Shown piece by piece: positions 17,259 to 25,563 of a stretch of DNA of 64,000 nt. Source of the stretch: Martelella radicis (GTDB lineage Bacteria; Pseudomonadota; Alphaproteobacteria; Rhizobiales; Rhizobiaceae); NCBI RefSeq assembly GCF_014196625.1, contig NZ_JACIDZ010000008.1, positions 172,047-236,046 of the forward strand, given 5' to 3'. How positions within the stretch are numbered: the first letter of the stretch is position 1; every line of letters begins with the position of its first letter. The notes below the pieces were generated by a model. The model did not search any database and was not told where the DNA came from. It was given only the letters and a program-made list of their open reading frames with translations. The translations under genes were made by a program, and so were the position numbers.

Positions 17259-18215
17259 ATGTTAGCACATTCGAAATGGATCCAGATCGCGATCGTCGCA
17301 GCCCTTGTCGCCGTCCTGCCCTTCTTCTTTCCGTCGGGCTATTACTACCGCGTCGGCGCGCTGATCTTCGTCAACGCGCTTTCGGTCATCGGCCTCGTCA
17401 TCCTCATCGGCTATGCCGGGCAGATTTCGCTCGGCCATGCGGGCTTTGCCGGTATCGGCGCCTATTCCTGCGCGCTCGCGCCGGAATATCTCGGCCTGCA
17501 CCCGGCCCTTGCCGCCCTTCTGGGCGCCGTCATTTCCGGCGGCGTGGCTGCCCTCATCGGTCGGCCGATCCTCAAGCTCAAGGGCTACTACCTGGCGGTG
17601 GCGACGCTCGGCTTCGGCATTCTCGTCTCGCTGGTTCTCACCAATGAGCGGCAGTTGACGGGCGGCCCGGACGGCATGGCCGTGCCGGAACTTGGCCTGC
17701 GCGATCTTCTGCGCGACATGGGCTGGCGCGTCTCCGGCGGAGAGTTCTGGTATGGCGTTTCCGGCATCGTGCTCGTCATCGGCGTCTGGATCGCGCTCAA
17801 TCTGGCGATGAGCCCGACGGGTCGCGCCATGCGCGCTCTGCACGGTTCGGAAGTCGCCGCCCGCACGGTCGGCATCGATGTCGCCCGCGTCAAGCTGCAG
17901 GCCTTCATCATTTCCGCCGTCTATGCCTCGGTTGCAGGCTCGCTGCTGGCGCTGCAGAACCGCTTCATCACGCCGGATGTGGCAGGTTTCATGCATTCCA
18001 TCGAAATGGTGTCGATGGCCGTGCTCGGCGGCGTCGGCTCCATTCTCGGGGCGATGCTGGGGGCGGCGATCCTCACGCTTCTGCCGCAGGTGCTCACTGT
18101 CTTTGCCGAATATGAACAGCTCGTCCTCGGCGCGATCATGATCTCGGTGATGATCTTCCTGCCGCGCGGGCTTCTGCCCTCGATCGCAAGCAAACTGAAG
18201 GGGAGGGACGAATGA
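17259..18215 (+). CDS. ABC transporter permease, LivM type
   Basis: This 318-residue membrane protein has the LivM signature GYAGQISLGHAGFAGIGAYS and the EAA-like region AARTVGIDVARVKLQAFIISA. It pairs with the LivH-type permease. The ATG at 17259 is chosen because the longer frame starting at 17175 lies inside the upstream gene. The stop overlaps the next ATPase start as ATGA, which indicates coupled translation. Confidence 0.92.
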   Translation: MLAHSKWIQIAIVAALVAVLPFFFPSGYYYRVGALIFVNALSVIGLVILIGYAGQISLGHAGFAGIGAYSCALAPEYLGLHPALAALLGAVISGGVAALIGRPILKLKGYYLAVATLGFGILVSLVLTNERQLTGGPDGMAVPELGLRDLLRDMGWRVSGGEFWYGVSGIVLVIGVWIALNLAMSPTGRAMRALHGSEVAARTVGIDVARVKLQAFIISAVYASVAGSLLALQNRFITPDVAGFMHSIEMVSMAVLGGVGSILGAMLGAAILTLLPQVLTVFAEYEQLVLGAIMISVMIFLPRGLLPSIASKLKGRDE

Positions 18216-18994
18216 GCCTTCTTGATGTTCAGGGTCTCGGCATCTCCTTTGGCGGGTTGCGCGCCGTCAACAATGTCAGCTTTTCGGCGAGCGCCGGCGA
18301 GATCGTCTCGGTGATCGGGCCGAATGGCGCGGGCAAGACCACGCTGTTCAACATGATCTCCGGCGTCTATCTGCCCGGCGAGGGCAAGGTGATGCTCGAC
18401 GGCCGCGACATTACCGCCAAGCGGCCCGACCGTCTGGCGACCCTTGGCCTGACCCGCACCTTCCAGAACCTGCAGATCTTCCAGGAGATGACGGTTCTGG
18501 AAAATGTGATCGCCGGTTTTCACCTGCAGGAACGCGGCGCGCTCGTTGCCGATCTTCTGTCGCTGCCGGCCTCGAAGAAGCGGGCGGCGGAGGCCAGGGA
18601 AGGCGCTCAGGAACTGCTCGCCCGCGTCGGCCTGCAGAAGGCCGCCGAACGCCAGGCCGGAAATCTGTCCTATGGCGCGCTGAAGCGGCTGGAAATTGCC
18701 CGGGCACTCGCCGTATCCCCGCGCGTCCTGCTGCTTGATGAGCCGGCCGCCGGCTGCAACGCTGTAGAGACCGAAGAGATCGACCGGCTGATTGCCGAAC
18801 TGGCGAAAACCGGCATCGCCATCCTTCTCGTCGAGCACGACATGAAGATGGTGATGCGCATTTCCAACCATATCGTGGTGCTCGATCACGGCGAGAAGAT
18901 CGCCGAGGGGGATCCGGAAACCGTATCGCGCAACAAGGCGGTGATCGCCGCCTATCTTGGAACGGAAGAGGAGGCTGCCGATGCTGACGGTTAA
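18212..18994 (+). CDS. ABC transporter ATPase, LivG type
   Basis: The 260-residue cytoplasmic ATPase contains Walker [10 protein letters not shown], a signature region reading [15 protein letters not shown], and Walker [11 protein letters not shown]. LivG-family proteins power uptake together with LivF. The signature motif is written LSYGALK rather than LSGGQ, which is usual for this subfamily (LSYGxQR). It overlaps the following ATPase gene by 14 bases. Confidence 0.92.
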   Translation: MSLLDVQGLGISFGGLRAVNNVSFSASAGEIVSVIGPNGAGKTTLFNMISGVYLPGEGKVMLDGRDITAKRPDRLATLGLTRTFQNLQIFQEMTVLENVIAGFHLQERGALVADLLSLPASKKRAAEAREGAQELLARVGLQKAAERQAGNLSYGALKRLEIARALAVSPRVLLLDEPAAGCNAVETEEIDRLIAELAKTGIAILLVEHDMKMVMRISNHIVVLDHGEKIAEGDPETVSRNKAVIAAYLGTEEEAADADG

Positions 18995-19682
18995 GGGCCT
19001 GCGCTCGGCCTATGGCCGCATCGAGGTGCTGCACGGCATCGATCTCGAGGTCAAGTCCGGCGAGATCGTCACCGTGGTCGGCGCCAATGGCGCGGGCAAG
19101 ACGACGCTTTTGAAATGTCTCTCCGGCCTGCAGCCGGTGACTGATGGCGAGATGATCTTTCGTGGCGAGGTAATGACAAATGTTCCCGCCTTCAGGCGGT
19201 TGAAACAGGGCCTTGCCCAGTCGCCGGAAGGCCGGCAGATCTTCACCAATCTCTCGGTCGAGGAGAATTTGAGGCTCGGCGCTTTCCTGTTCACCGATGA
19301 TCGCGTCGAACGCGACATGGAAGACGCCTTCGCCATGTTCCCGATCCTGAAGGAAAAGCGCAATCTCGTGGCGGGCGGGCTCTCCGGCGGCCAGCAGCAG
19401 ATGCTGGCGATCGCCCGCGCGCTGATGGGCCGCCCCGCATGTCTTTTGCTGGACGAGCCGTCCATGGGCCTTGCGCCGCTGCTGGTCGCCCAGATCTTCG
19501 ATGTGGTGAAGGCGCTGAAGGCGCGTGACGTGACCGTTCTTCTCGTTGAACAGAATGCCTATGGCGCGCTGAAGATCGCCGATCGCGGCTATGTGATGGA
19601 AACCGGCCGCATCACCATGGAAGGTGCCGCCGCAGCGCTGATCGCCGATCCGCAGGTGCGCGAGGCCTATCTTGGAATCTGA
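18981..19682 (+). CDS. ABC transporter ATPase, LivF type
   Basis: The 233-residue ATPase has Walker [13 protein letters not shown], signature LSGGQQQMLAIARALM and Walker B CLLLDEPSMG. It completes the five-part importer. The ATG at 18981 sits within the last codons of the LivG-type gene. The gene ends one base before the ATG of the bifunctional beta-oxidation enzyme, so transporter and catabolic enzyme are almost certainly cotranscribed. Confidence 0.92.
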   Translation: MLTVKGLRSAYGRIEVLHGIDLEVKSGEIVTVVGANGAGKTTLLKCLSGLQPVTDGEMIFRGEVMTNVPAFRRLKQGLAQSPEGRQIFTNLSVEENLRLGAFLFTDDRVERDMEDAFAMFPILKEKRNLVAGGLSGGQQQMLAIARALMGRPACLLLDEPSMGLAPLLVAQIFDVVKALKARDVTVLLVEQNAYGALKIADRGYVMETGRITMEGAAAALIADPQVREAYLGI

Positions 19683-19683
19683 C

Positions 19684-21618
19684 ATGAAGACTGTGATGAC
19701 TATCGAGCATCGCGGCGCAATTGCCGTGGTGACCATCGACAATCCGCCGGTGAACGCGCTCTCCAATGCCGTTCGCGGGGCGCTGGTCGAAGCCGTGGAA
19801 ACGCTTGATGCCGATGATGCGGTGAAGGCGGTCGTGATCGCCTGCGCCGGCCGCACATTCATTGCCGGGGCCGACGTGCGCGAGTTCAACCTGCCGCCGC
19901 AGGAGCCGCTTCTGCCCGACGTGGTGGCGGCAATCGAGGATGCGAAAAAGCCCTGGGTGGCCGCCATTCATGGTTCGGCGCTGGGGGGCGGATTTGAAGT
20001 TGCGCTTGGCTGTCGTTTCCGGATCGCCGATGCGAAGGCCTCTGTTGGCCTTCCTGAAGTCACCCTCGGCCTCATCCCCGGCGCGTCCGGCACGGTGCGC
20101 ACGCCGCGCCTTGCGGGGGTCGAGACGGCGGTGAAGCTTGCCGTTTCGGGCCGTCCGATGAAGGCCAAAGCCGCGCTTGAGGCGGGGCTGGTCGATGCGA
20201 TCGCCGATGGCGATCTGGTCGAAGAGGCCGTCGTCTTCGCCGAACAGGCAGTGGAGAAACCGCTGCCGCCGAAGACGCGGGAGCGTCCGGTCACAGCGCT
20301 TGCGGAGGATTTCTGGGCGGCGGCGGAGAAGGACGCGGCAAAGCCCGGCTATCGCGCGCCGCTGGAGGTGCTGGCCTCCATCCGCTTTGCCGTTGAAAAC
20401 CCGTTCGACGCGGCGATGGAGCATGAACGGAAAATCTTTCTGGAACTGCGCGCCTCGAAGGAGGCCGCAGCCCTTCGCCACGTCTTCTTTGCCGAACGGG
20501 CAGCGGCGCGTCCTGAAAGCCTGAAGGGCATCGAGCCGCTTGCTATCTCTGCCGTCGGCGTTATCGGCGGCGGCACGATGGGGGCGGGGATTGCGGTCGC
20601 GGCGCTCAATGCCGGGTTCTCCGTCACCCTGATCGAACGCGACGAGGAGGCCGTCGCACGCGGCATCCGCACGATCGACGGCATTCTGGCGGGCTCGGTC
20701 AAGCGCGGCAAGCTCACCGAGGCGGGCCGCGTCGAGCTGATGGCGTCTCTGGGCGGCACGACGGAATACAGGGCGCTCGGCGATTGCGATCTGGTGATCG
20801 AGGCGGTGTTCGAGGAGATTTCGGTCAAGCGCGCCGTTTTTGAAAAGCTTGGCCAGGTCTGCCGGGCCGATGCGGTGCTCGCCACCAACACCTCCTATCT
20901 CGATCCGCGGCTGATTGCCGAAGGCCTGGCGAACCCCGAACGCTTCATCGGCCTGCATTTCTTCTCGCCCGCCCATGTGATGAAACTGCTCGAAATCGTG
21001 CCGGTGCCCCAGACATCTGGCGCGGTGCTCGCCACCGCCTTTGCCCTTGCCAAGACGCTCGGCAAGATGCCGGTGCGCGCCGGCATCTGCGAGGGCTTCA
21101 TCGGCAACCGTATTCTCAAGCGTTACCGCGCTGCGGCTGAGGAACTGGTCGAACAGGGCGTGGCAATCGCCGATATCGACGCGGCCATGCGCGGCTACGG
21201 CTTCAAGATGGGTCCGTTCGAGGCGCAGGATCTCGGCGGCCTCGACATCGCCTTCCTGCAGCGCGAGGGCGCGCGGGCGACAGGCGAGGCTGTGCCGGAG
21301 ACGCTCGGCGATATTCTCGTGCGCGCCGGGCGCAAGGGGCAGAAGACCGGCGGTGGCTGGTATGACTATGAGCCGGGAAACCGCAAGCCGATTGTTTCGG
21401 AGCAGGTAACTGATCTGCTGAGGGACCGGATCGATGGCGACACGTCGTTGACGGCGGAGGAAATCGCCGAAAGGCTGGTCGGCGCAATGGCGGACGAGGG
21501 CCGTGCGATCCTCGCCGAAGGCATTGCCGAAAAGCCGGCCGATATCGACCTTGTCGAAATCCACGGCTATGGCTTTCCGCGCCACAAGGGCGGGCCGATG
21601 TTTGCGAGCGAGGGCTGA
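19684..21618 (+). CDS. Bifunctional enoyl-CoA hydratase/3-hydroxyacyl-CoA dehydrogenase (PaaF/PaaH functions)
   Basis: The 644-residue fusion has an N-terminal crotonase domain (FIAGADVREFN, HGSALGGGFEVALGC, PEVTLGLIPGASGTVR; about 1-190) and a C-terminal 3-hydroxyacyl-CoA dehydrogenase with Rossmann motif GVIGGGTMGAGIA near 290 and the segment LHFFSPAHVMKLLE. No separate PaaF or PaaH is present in the island, and these are the two activities needed to turn 2,3-didehydroadipyl-CoA into 3-oxoadipyl-CoA. The ATG at 19684 follows the LivF stop by one base. A general FadJ-like role in fatty acid oxidation cannot be excluded. Confidence 0.88.
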   Translation: MKTVMTIEHRGAIAVVTIDNPPVNALSNAVRGALVEAVETLDADDAVKAVVIACAGRTFIAGADVREFNLPPQEPLLPDVVAAIEDAKKPWVAAIHGSALGGGFEVALGCRFRIADAKASVGLPEVTLGLIPGASGTVRTPRLAGVETAVKLAVSGRPMKAKAALEAGLVDAIADGDLVEEAVVFAEQAVEKPLPPKTRERPVTALAEDFWAAAEKDAAKPGYRAPLEVLASIRFAVENPFDAAMEHERKIFLELRASKEAAALRHVFFAERAAARPESLKGIEPLAISAVGVIGGGTMGAGIAVAALNAGFSVTLIERDEEAVARGIRTIDGILAGSVKRGKLTEAGRVELMASLGGTTEYRALGDCDLVIEAVFEEISVKRAVFEKLGQVCRADAVLATNTSYLDPRLIAEGLANPERFIGLHFFSPAHVMKLLEIVPVPQTSGAVLATAFALAKTLGKMPVRAGICEGFIGNRILKRYRAAAEELVEQGVAIADIDAAMRGYGFKMGPFEAQDLGGLDIAFLQREGARATGEAVPETLGDILVRAGRKGQKTGGGWYDYEPGNRKPIVSEQVTDLLRDRIDGDTSLTAEEIAERLVGAMADEGRAILAEGIAEKPADIDLVEIHGYGFPRHKGGPMFASEG

Positions 21619-21695
21619 TCTTGGTCAGCCGACATTGACCTGTTGCGTGACGCGGTTAGGCTTGGGCCAAAATCGTCAGAAAACCGGAGGTCACC

Positions 21696-22910
21696 ATGTC
21701 GAAAACCCTGATCGCTCTTGTCGCCGCGCTCGCATCATCATCTGCTCTCGCCCAGGAGACGCGGACGGTCTCGGGCGAGGCTACCTACCGTGAACGCATG
21801 GCATTGCCGGATGATGCCGAACTGATCGTCTTCCTGACGGGTTTTCAGGGCAACGAGCTTGGCGGCATGAGCGAAGCGGCGGATGGGCGGCAGGTGCCGT
21901 TGCCGTTTTCGTTTTCCGTGCCCGGCGGGTTCAAGGGCGAACTCACGGCCGCGATCATGGTCGACGACGCGCTTCGCTTCGTCAGCGATCCGGTGGAGGT
22001 TGCAGCGGGAACGGCGGATGTCGATATCGGCACCATCTGGCTCTCGGGCTTCACGCCCTCCGGTTTCCAGTCCGTCTGGGCCTGTGGCGATGACCGCTTC
22101 ACGATCGGCTTTCGCGACAATCTGGCCGTTGTCGAGACCGACGACACGATCTTCGAGCTTCCCCAGGCGATCTCGGCCGATGGCGCCCGCTTTGCGAGCG
22201 AGGACGGCCGGAACGAGTTCTGGGGCAAGGGCGATCAGGCGATGCTGACGCTTGACGGCGTGACCTATCCAGAGTGCGAGATGGTCGAGGATGACAGCAG
22301 CTGGACGGCGCAGGGCAACGAGCCCGGCTGGCGCGCGGTCATGGCGAATGGGCGTTTCCGCCTCGATCTCAACTACGGAGACGACCGGCTCGATCTGCGC
22401 CTTCCCGAAGCCGAAATCTCGGAAGGCGCCTATCATTACGACTTTGCTGCCTTCGGTCTGTCCTTCGCCGTCAGCGACCGGCTGTGCCGCGATGACATGA
22501 GCGGGCGGCTTTTCCCGCAGACAGCCGAGCTGACAACGGCAACGGATGTTCTCAAAGGATGCGGCGGCGATACCATCTCACTTCTCGCCGGACCGGAATG
22601 GACCGTCTCGGAAATCGGCGGCGAAGCCCTGCCGGATGAGGCCAGCGTGACGATCGGGGTCAGTGCCGAGGGGCAGATCTCCGGCTCAGCCGGCTGCAAC
22701 CGCTATATGGGCGCATTGCGAATCGGCGGCGAGGGCAGCCTGGAAATAGGGCCGCTGGCAGCGACCAATATGGCGTGCGAGGAACCCCTGATGGCGCTGG
22801 AACGCGATTTCTTCCAGGCGATCGACAGCGTCGACGGCTTCGATATTGCCGACAATGGTGACCTCATTCTGACGGCAGAAGGCGAAACCGTGATCCAGGC
22901 TTCGCGCTGA
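21696..22910 (+). CDS. Periplasmic multidomain protein: YbaY-like, MliC-like, COG3650-like and META/HslJ-like modules
   Basis: The 404-residue protein begins with a signal peptide (about 20 residues, cleavage near LAQ). By eye it then shows a YbaY-like module (SGEATYRERMALPDDAELIV), a MliC lysozyme-inhibitor-like module (WACGDDRFTIGF, then ISADGARFASEDGRNEFWGK), a WTAQGNEPGWR module as in COG3650, and a C-terminal META/HslJ module (SGSAGCNRYMGAL). All four types are small envelope-stress or lysozyme-inhibitor-associated domains. It is preceded by CGGAGG and converges on the antiporter gene. Function is unknown; protection of the envelope is a fair guess. Confidence 0.75.
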   Translation: MSKTLIALVAALASSSALAQETRTVSGEATYRERMALPDDAELIVFLTGFQGNELGGMSEAADGRQVPLPFSFSVPGGFKGELTAAIMVDDALRFVSDPVEVAAGTADVDIGTIWLSGFTPSGFQSVWACGDDRFTIGFRDNLAVVETDDTIFELPQAISADGARFASEDGRNEFWGKGDQAMLTLDGVTYPECEMVEDDSSWTAQGNEPGWRAVMANGRFRLDLNYGDDRLDLRLPEAEISEGAYHYDFAAFGLSFAVSDRLCRDDMSGRLFPQTAELTTATDVLKGCGGDTISLLAGPEWTVSEIGGEALPDEASVTIGVSAEGQISGSAGCNRYMGALRIGGEGSLEIGPLAATNMACEEPLMALERDFFQAIDSVDGFDIADNGDLILTAEGETVIQASR

Positions 22911-22923
22911 GGCGTCCTGATCG

Positions 22924-24027
22924 TCAGGGCACCAGCGTCAAGAGCACGAAGACCGCGAAGATCACCAGATGGACCGCGCCCTGCAAGACGGTGGTGCGGC
23001 CCGTTCCCAGCGTGATCGTGCTGACGAACAGCGTCAGAATGAGCATCACCATCTGCTCCGGCTCCAGCCCGAGCGTCATTTGGCGGCCGAGCGCGATCGA
23101 GATCAGCGCCACGATCGGGATCGACAGGCCGATACTGGCAAGCGCGGAGCCGAGCACGAGGTTGATGCTCTGCTGGATCCTGTTCTTGAATGCCGCCTGC
23201 ACCGAGGAAATGCCCTCCGGCATCAGCACCAGCGCCGCGATCATCACGCCGACAAGCGTCTGCGGCAGGCCGGCCGCCGCGATGCCCCGGTCAAGCGGGG
23301 CGGACAGCATTTCGGCCAGCAGGATGACCATCAGCAGGGAGAACGGCAGCATCACCGCGCTTGCCGTGGTCATCCGGCCCGAGGGCGGGGCGTGGTGTTC
23401 AGGGAAGAACTCGCCCTCCTCGTCATCGGTCTCCTCGGTGAAATCGCTGCGGTGGCGAACGGTCTGGATGAACAGGAACACGCCGTAAAGCACTAGGCAG
23501 CAGATGCTGACGACAAGAAGCTGGGCCCAGGAATATTGCTGGGCCGGGCCGGAGATGGCGAAATTCGGCAGCACGAAGGCGAGCGTCGAAAGCGTGCCGA
23601 GCACGGCAAGGGCGGCCGTGGCGGCGGCCAGCTTGAAGCTCTGCGCGTGGTAGATCCGGCCGCCGACCACGAGACACAGCCCGATGATGCCGTTCAGCAC
23701 GATCATCACGGCGGAAAACACCGTGTCGCGGGCCACCGCATCCGTACCCTCTGCGCCCGAGAACATGATCGAGACGATCAACGCCACTTCGATCAGCGTC
23801 ACGCATCCGGCCAGGATGATCGATCCCATCGGTTCGCCGACCCGGGCGCCAAGAACCTCTGCGTGAAGAACGGAGGCGAAGACCGACCCGCCGAGCAGCA
23901 GGATCGCAGGAACGAGAAAAACCACCGATGTGTCATGCAGTATGCCGAATAACTCGAGCGCAACGAGGGCGGCAGCGACAAACGGTAACAGCACGCTCCA
24001 TTTGGGGATAGAACTCGGACTGTGCAT
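22924..24027 (-). CDS. ChaA-type cation/proton antiporter
   Basis: The 367-residue inner-membrane protein has about eleven membrane segments in two repeats, with the conserved acidic motifs VGEPMGSIILAGCVTLIEVAL and VLMPEGISSVQAAFKNR of the CaCA/ChaA family. A charged loop rich in D and E lies between the halves. ChaA proteins export Na+, Ca2+ or K+ in exchange for protons at high pH. It starts 51 bp after the outer-membrane factor gene on the same strand and could be the last gene of that transcript. Confidence 0.85.
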   Translation of the reverse strand: MHSPSSIPKWSVLLPFVAAALVALELFGILHDTSVVFLVPAILLLGGSVFASVLHAEVLGARVGEPMGSIILAGCVTLIEVALIVSIMFSGAEGTDAVARDTVFSAVMIVLNGIIGLCLVVGGRIYHAQSFKLAAATAALAVLGTLSTLAFVLPNFAISGPAQQYSWAQLLVVSICCLVLYGVFLFIQTVRHRSDFTEETDDEEGEFFPEHHAPPSGRMTTASAVMLPFSLLMVILLAEMLSAPLDRGIAAAGLPQTLVGVMIAALVLMPEGISSVQAAFKNRIQQSINLVLGSALASIGLSIPIVALISIALGRQMTLGLEPEQMVMLILTLFVSTITLGTGRTTVLQGAVHLVIFAVFVLLTLVP

Positions 24028-24078
24028 GGTCTCTCCTGAAGACGGGCATGCCGGATGGCATGGACGCCGCCGATCTCC

Positions 24079-25563
24079 TTAACGCGGAATGGTCGCCGCG
24101 GTCGAGGTGCCGAGCACGAAGGCGAGGTTGGCGGCAGCGGTGAAGGCCGCCTCGCGCGCGTCGCTTTCGGCGAGCCGTGCTTCGAGCAGGCCGGTCTGGG
24201 CCGTTGCCAGGGCTGAAACCGTTCCGACGCCGTTTTGATAGGCTTCAAGCGCCGAATCGTATGTCTTGTAGGCGGCCTGACGGAGTTTGACCGAAGAGGC
24301 ATTGGCCTGAAGCGCGGTGGTCAGGGCATTCGAGGCCACCACGATCTCTCGGGCGGCGGCATCCTTCAACTGTTCGAAATTGCGTTTGGCCGCCTCGACC
24401 CGACTTTCGGCCTGTTTCAGATTGGCGTCGCGCATGCCGGCGTCGTAAAGCGGAATGGTGGCGCCGACCATGATATTGCCGTTGAGCCCGTTATTGTCGA
24501 TGGTTGGCAGGCCGCCCGCCGTCAGGCCGGTCTCGTAGGATGACAGCGTGCCGAACACGCCGATCTTCGGCATGAAGTCGGATTTCGCCTTCTTCACGCC
24601 TTCGCGGCTTGCCTCGAGCGTCGCATAACCCGCCAGAATGTCGGGCCGGTTGGAGAGCGCGATCTCGATCATGGTGTCGACCGGCGCGCGGGACGACGCG
24701 GGCAGGCCGCGTCCGGCCGTATCCTGGATTTTCAGCTTCGACATCGGCGAAATGCCGAGCGCGCCGAGAAGCGCCTGGTAGCTGTCCTGCTCGCTGCCTC
24801 TCGCCTGAACGAGCGCCAGTTCGGCCTGGGCGACGATCTGCTCGGCCTGGGCCTCGTCGACGGAGGTTGCCAACCCGCGCCCGCGCCTTGCGCTGACGGC
24901 GTCGAGCACCGTGCGGCTGTTGGCAAGCGATTGATTTGCTGCCCTCGTATGGGCGCGGGCGGCATTGTAGTCGTGATAGGCGCCGGTCACCGCGAAGACG
25001 AGCTTCTGGTGCATGGCGTTGAACTGGTAGTTGGAGGCGAGCGACACTTGCTTCGCCGCCTCGACGACGGCACTGCGGCCGCCGAAATCGAGCGCCAGCC
25101 ATTGCAGCGCCATGAACGGCACGACGCCCTGGACATTGCTGTCGAAATAGGCGCTGCCGCCGATCGGGATCGGCAGTTCGGCCGCATTCTGGTTGGTGCC
25201 GGCAATCACATTGGCGGTGATCACCGGCAGGTATGTGGCCTCCGCCATGCCGACGGCAAGCGCCGCCTGTCGCGCCTCTTCCCACGCCGCGCGCGTGCCC
25301 GGATTGGTGCGCTGGGCAAGGTCGATCAGTTCGGGCAGCGAATAGGTCTTCGCGTTGTCGATGACGGGCGGCGAGAGTGCCAGTTCCGTGCCGCCCTGTG
25401 CTGCGGTTCTCAGGTCATCCGCATTGGTGTTTTCCGCTGCCGGCTGCCAGGGGCGGTCCGGCGAGGGCGGGGCAAGCGACAGCGAATCCGCCGCGCAGCC
25501 GCCAAGCGCCGTGAGGGCGAAAACGGCGACGATGCCAGCCATTCCGGAAAGAAGGTTTCGCAT
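24079..25563 (-). CDS. TolC/NodT-family outer-membrane efflux lipoprotein (MdtP-like)
   Basis: The 494-residue protein has a lipoprotein signal with lipobox LGGC and two outer-membrane-factor repeats with long helices (EEARQAALAVGMAEATYLPV; YATLEASREGVKKAKSDF). Such proteins form the trimeric outer-membrane channel of tripartite pumps. Its start overlaps the FUSC stop by one base (TGATG). Gene order with a FUSC pump, a fusion protein and YtcA matches the E. coli ytcA-mdtNOP set, in which the outer-membrane factor is MdtP. Confidence 0.88.
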   Translation of the reverse strand: MRNLLSGMAGIVAVFALTALGGCAADSLSLAPPSPDRPWQPAAENTNADDLRTAAQGGTELALSPPVIDNAKTYSLPELIDLAQRTNPGTRAAWEEARQAALAVGMAEATYLPVITANVIAGTNQNAAELPIPIGGSAYFDSNVQGVVPFMALQWLALDFGGRSAVVEAAKQVSLASNYQFNAMHQKLVFAVTGAYHDYNAARAHTRAANQSLANSRTVLDAVSARRGRGLATSVDEAQAEQIVAQAELALVQARGSEQDSYQALLGALGISPMSKLKIQDTAGRGLPASSRAPVDTMIEIALSNRPDILAGYATLEASREGVKKAKSDFMPKIGVFGTLSSYETGLTAGGLPTIDNNGLNGNIMVGATIPLYDAGMRDANLKQAESRVEAAKRNFEQLKDAAAREIVVASNALTTALQANASSVKLRQAAYKTYDSALEAYQNGVGTVSALATAQTGLLEARLAESDAREAAFTAAANLAFVLGTSTAATIPR

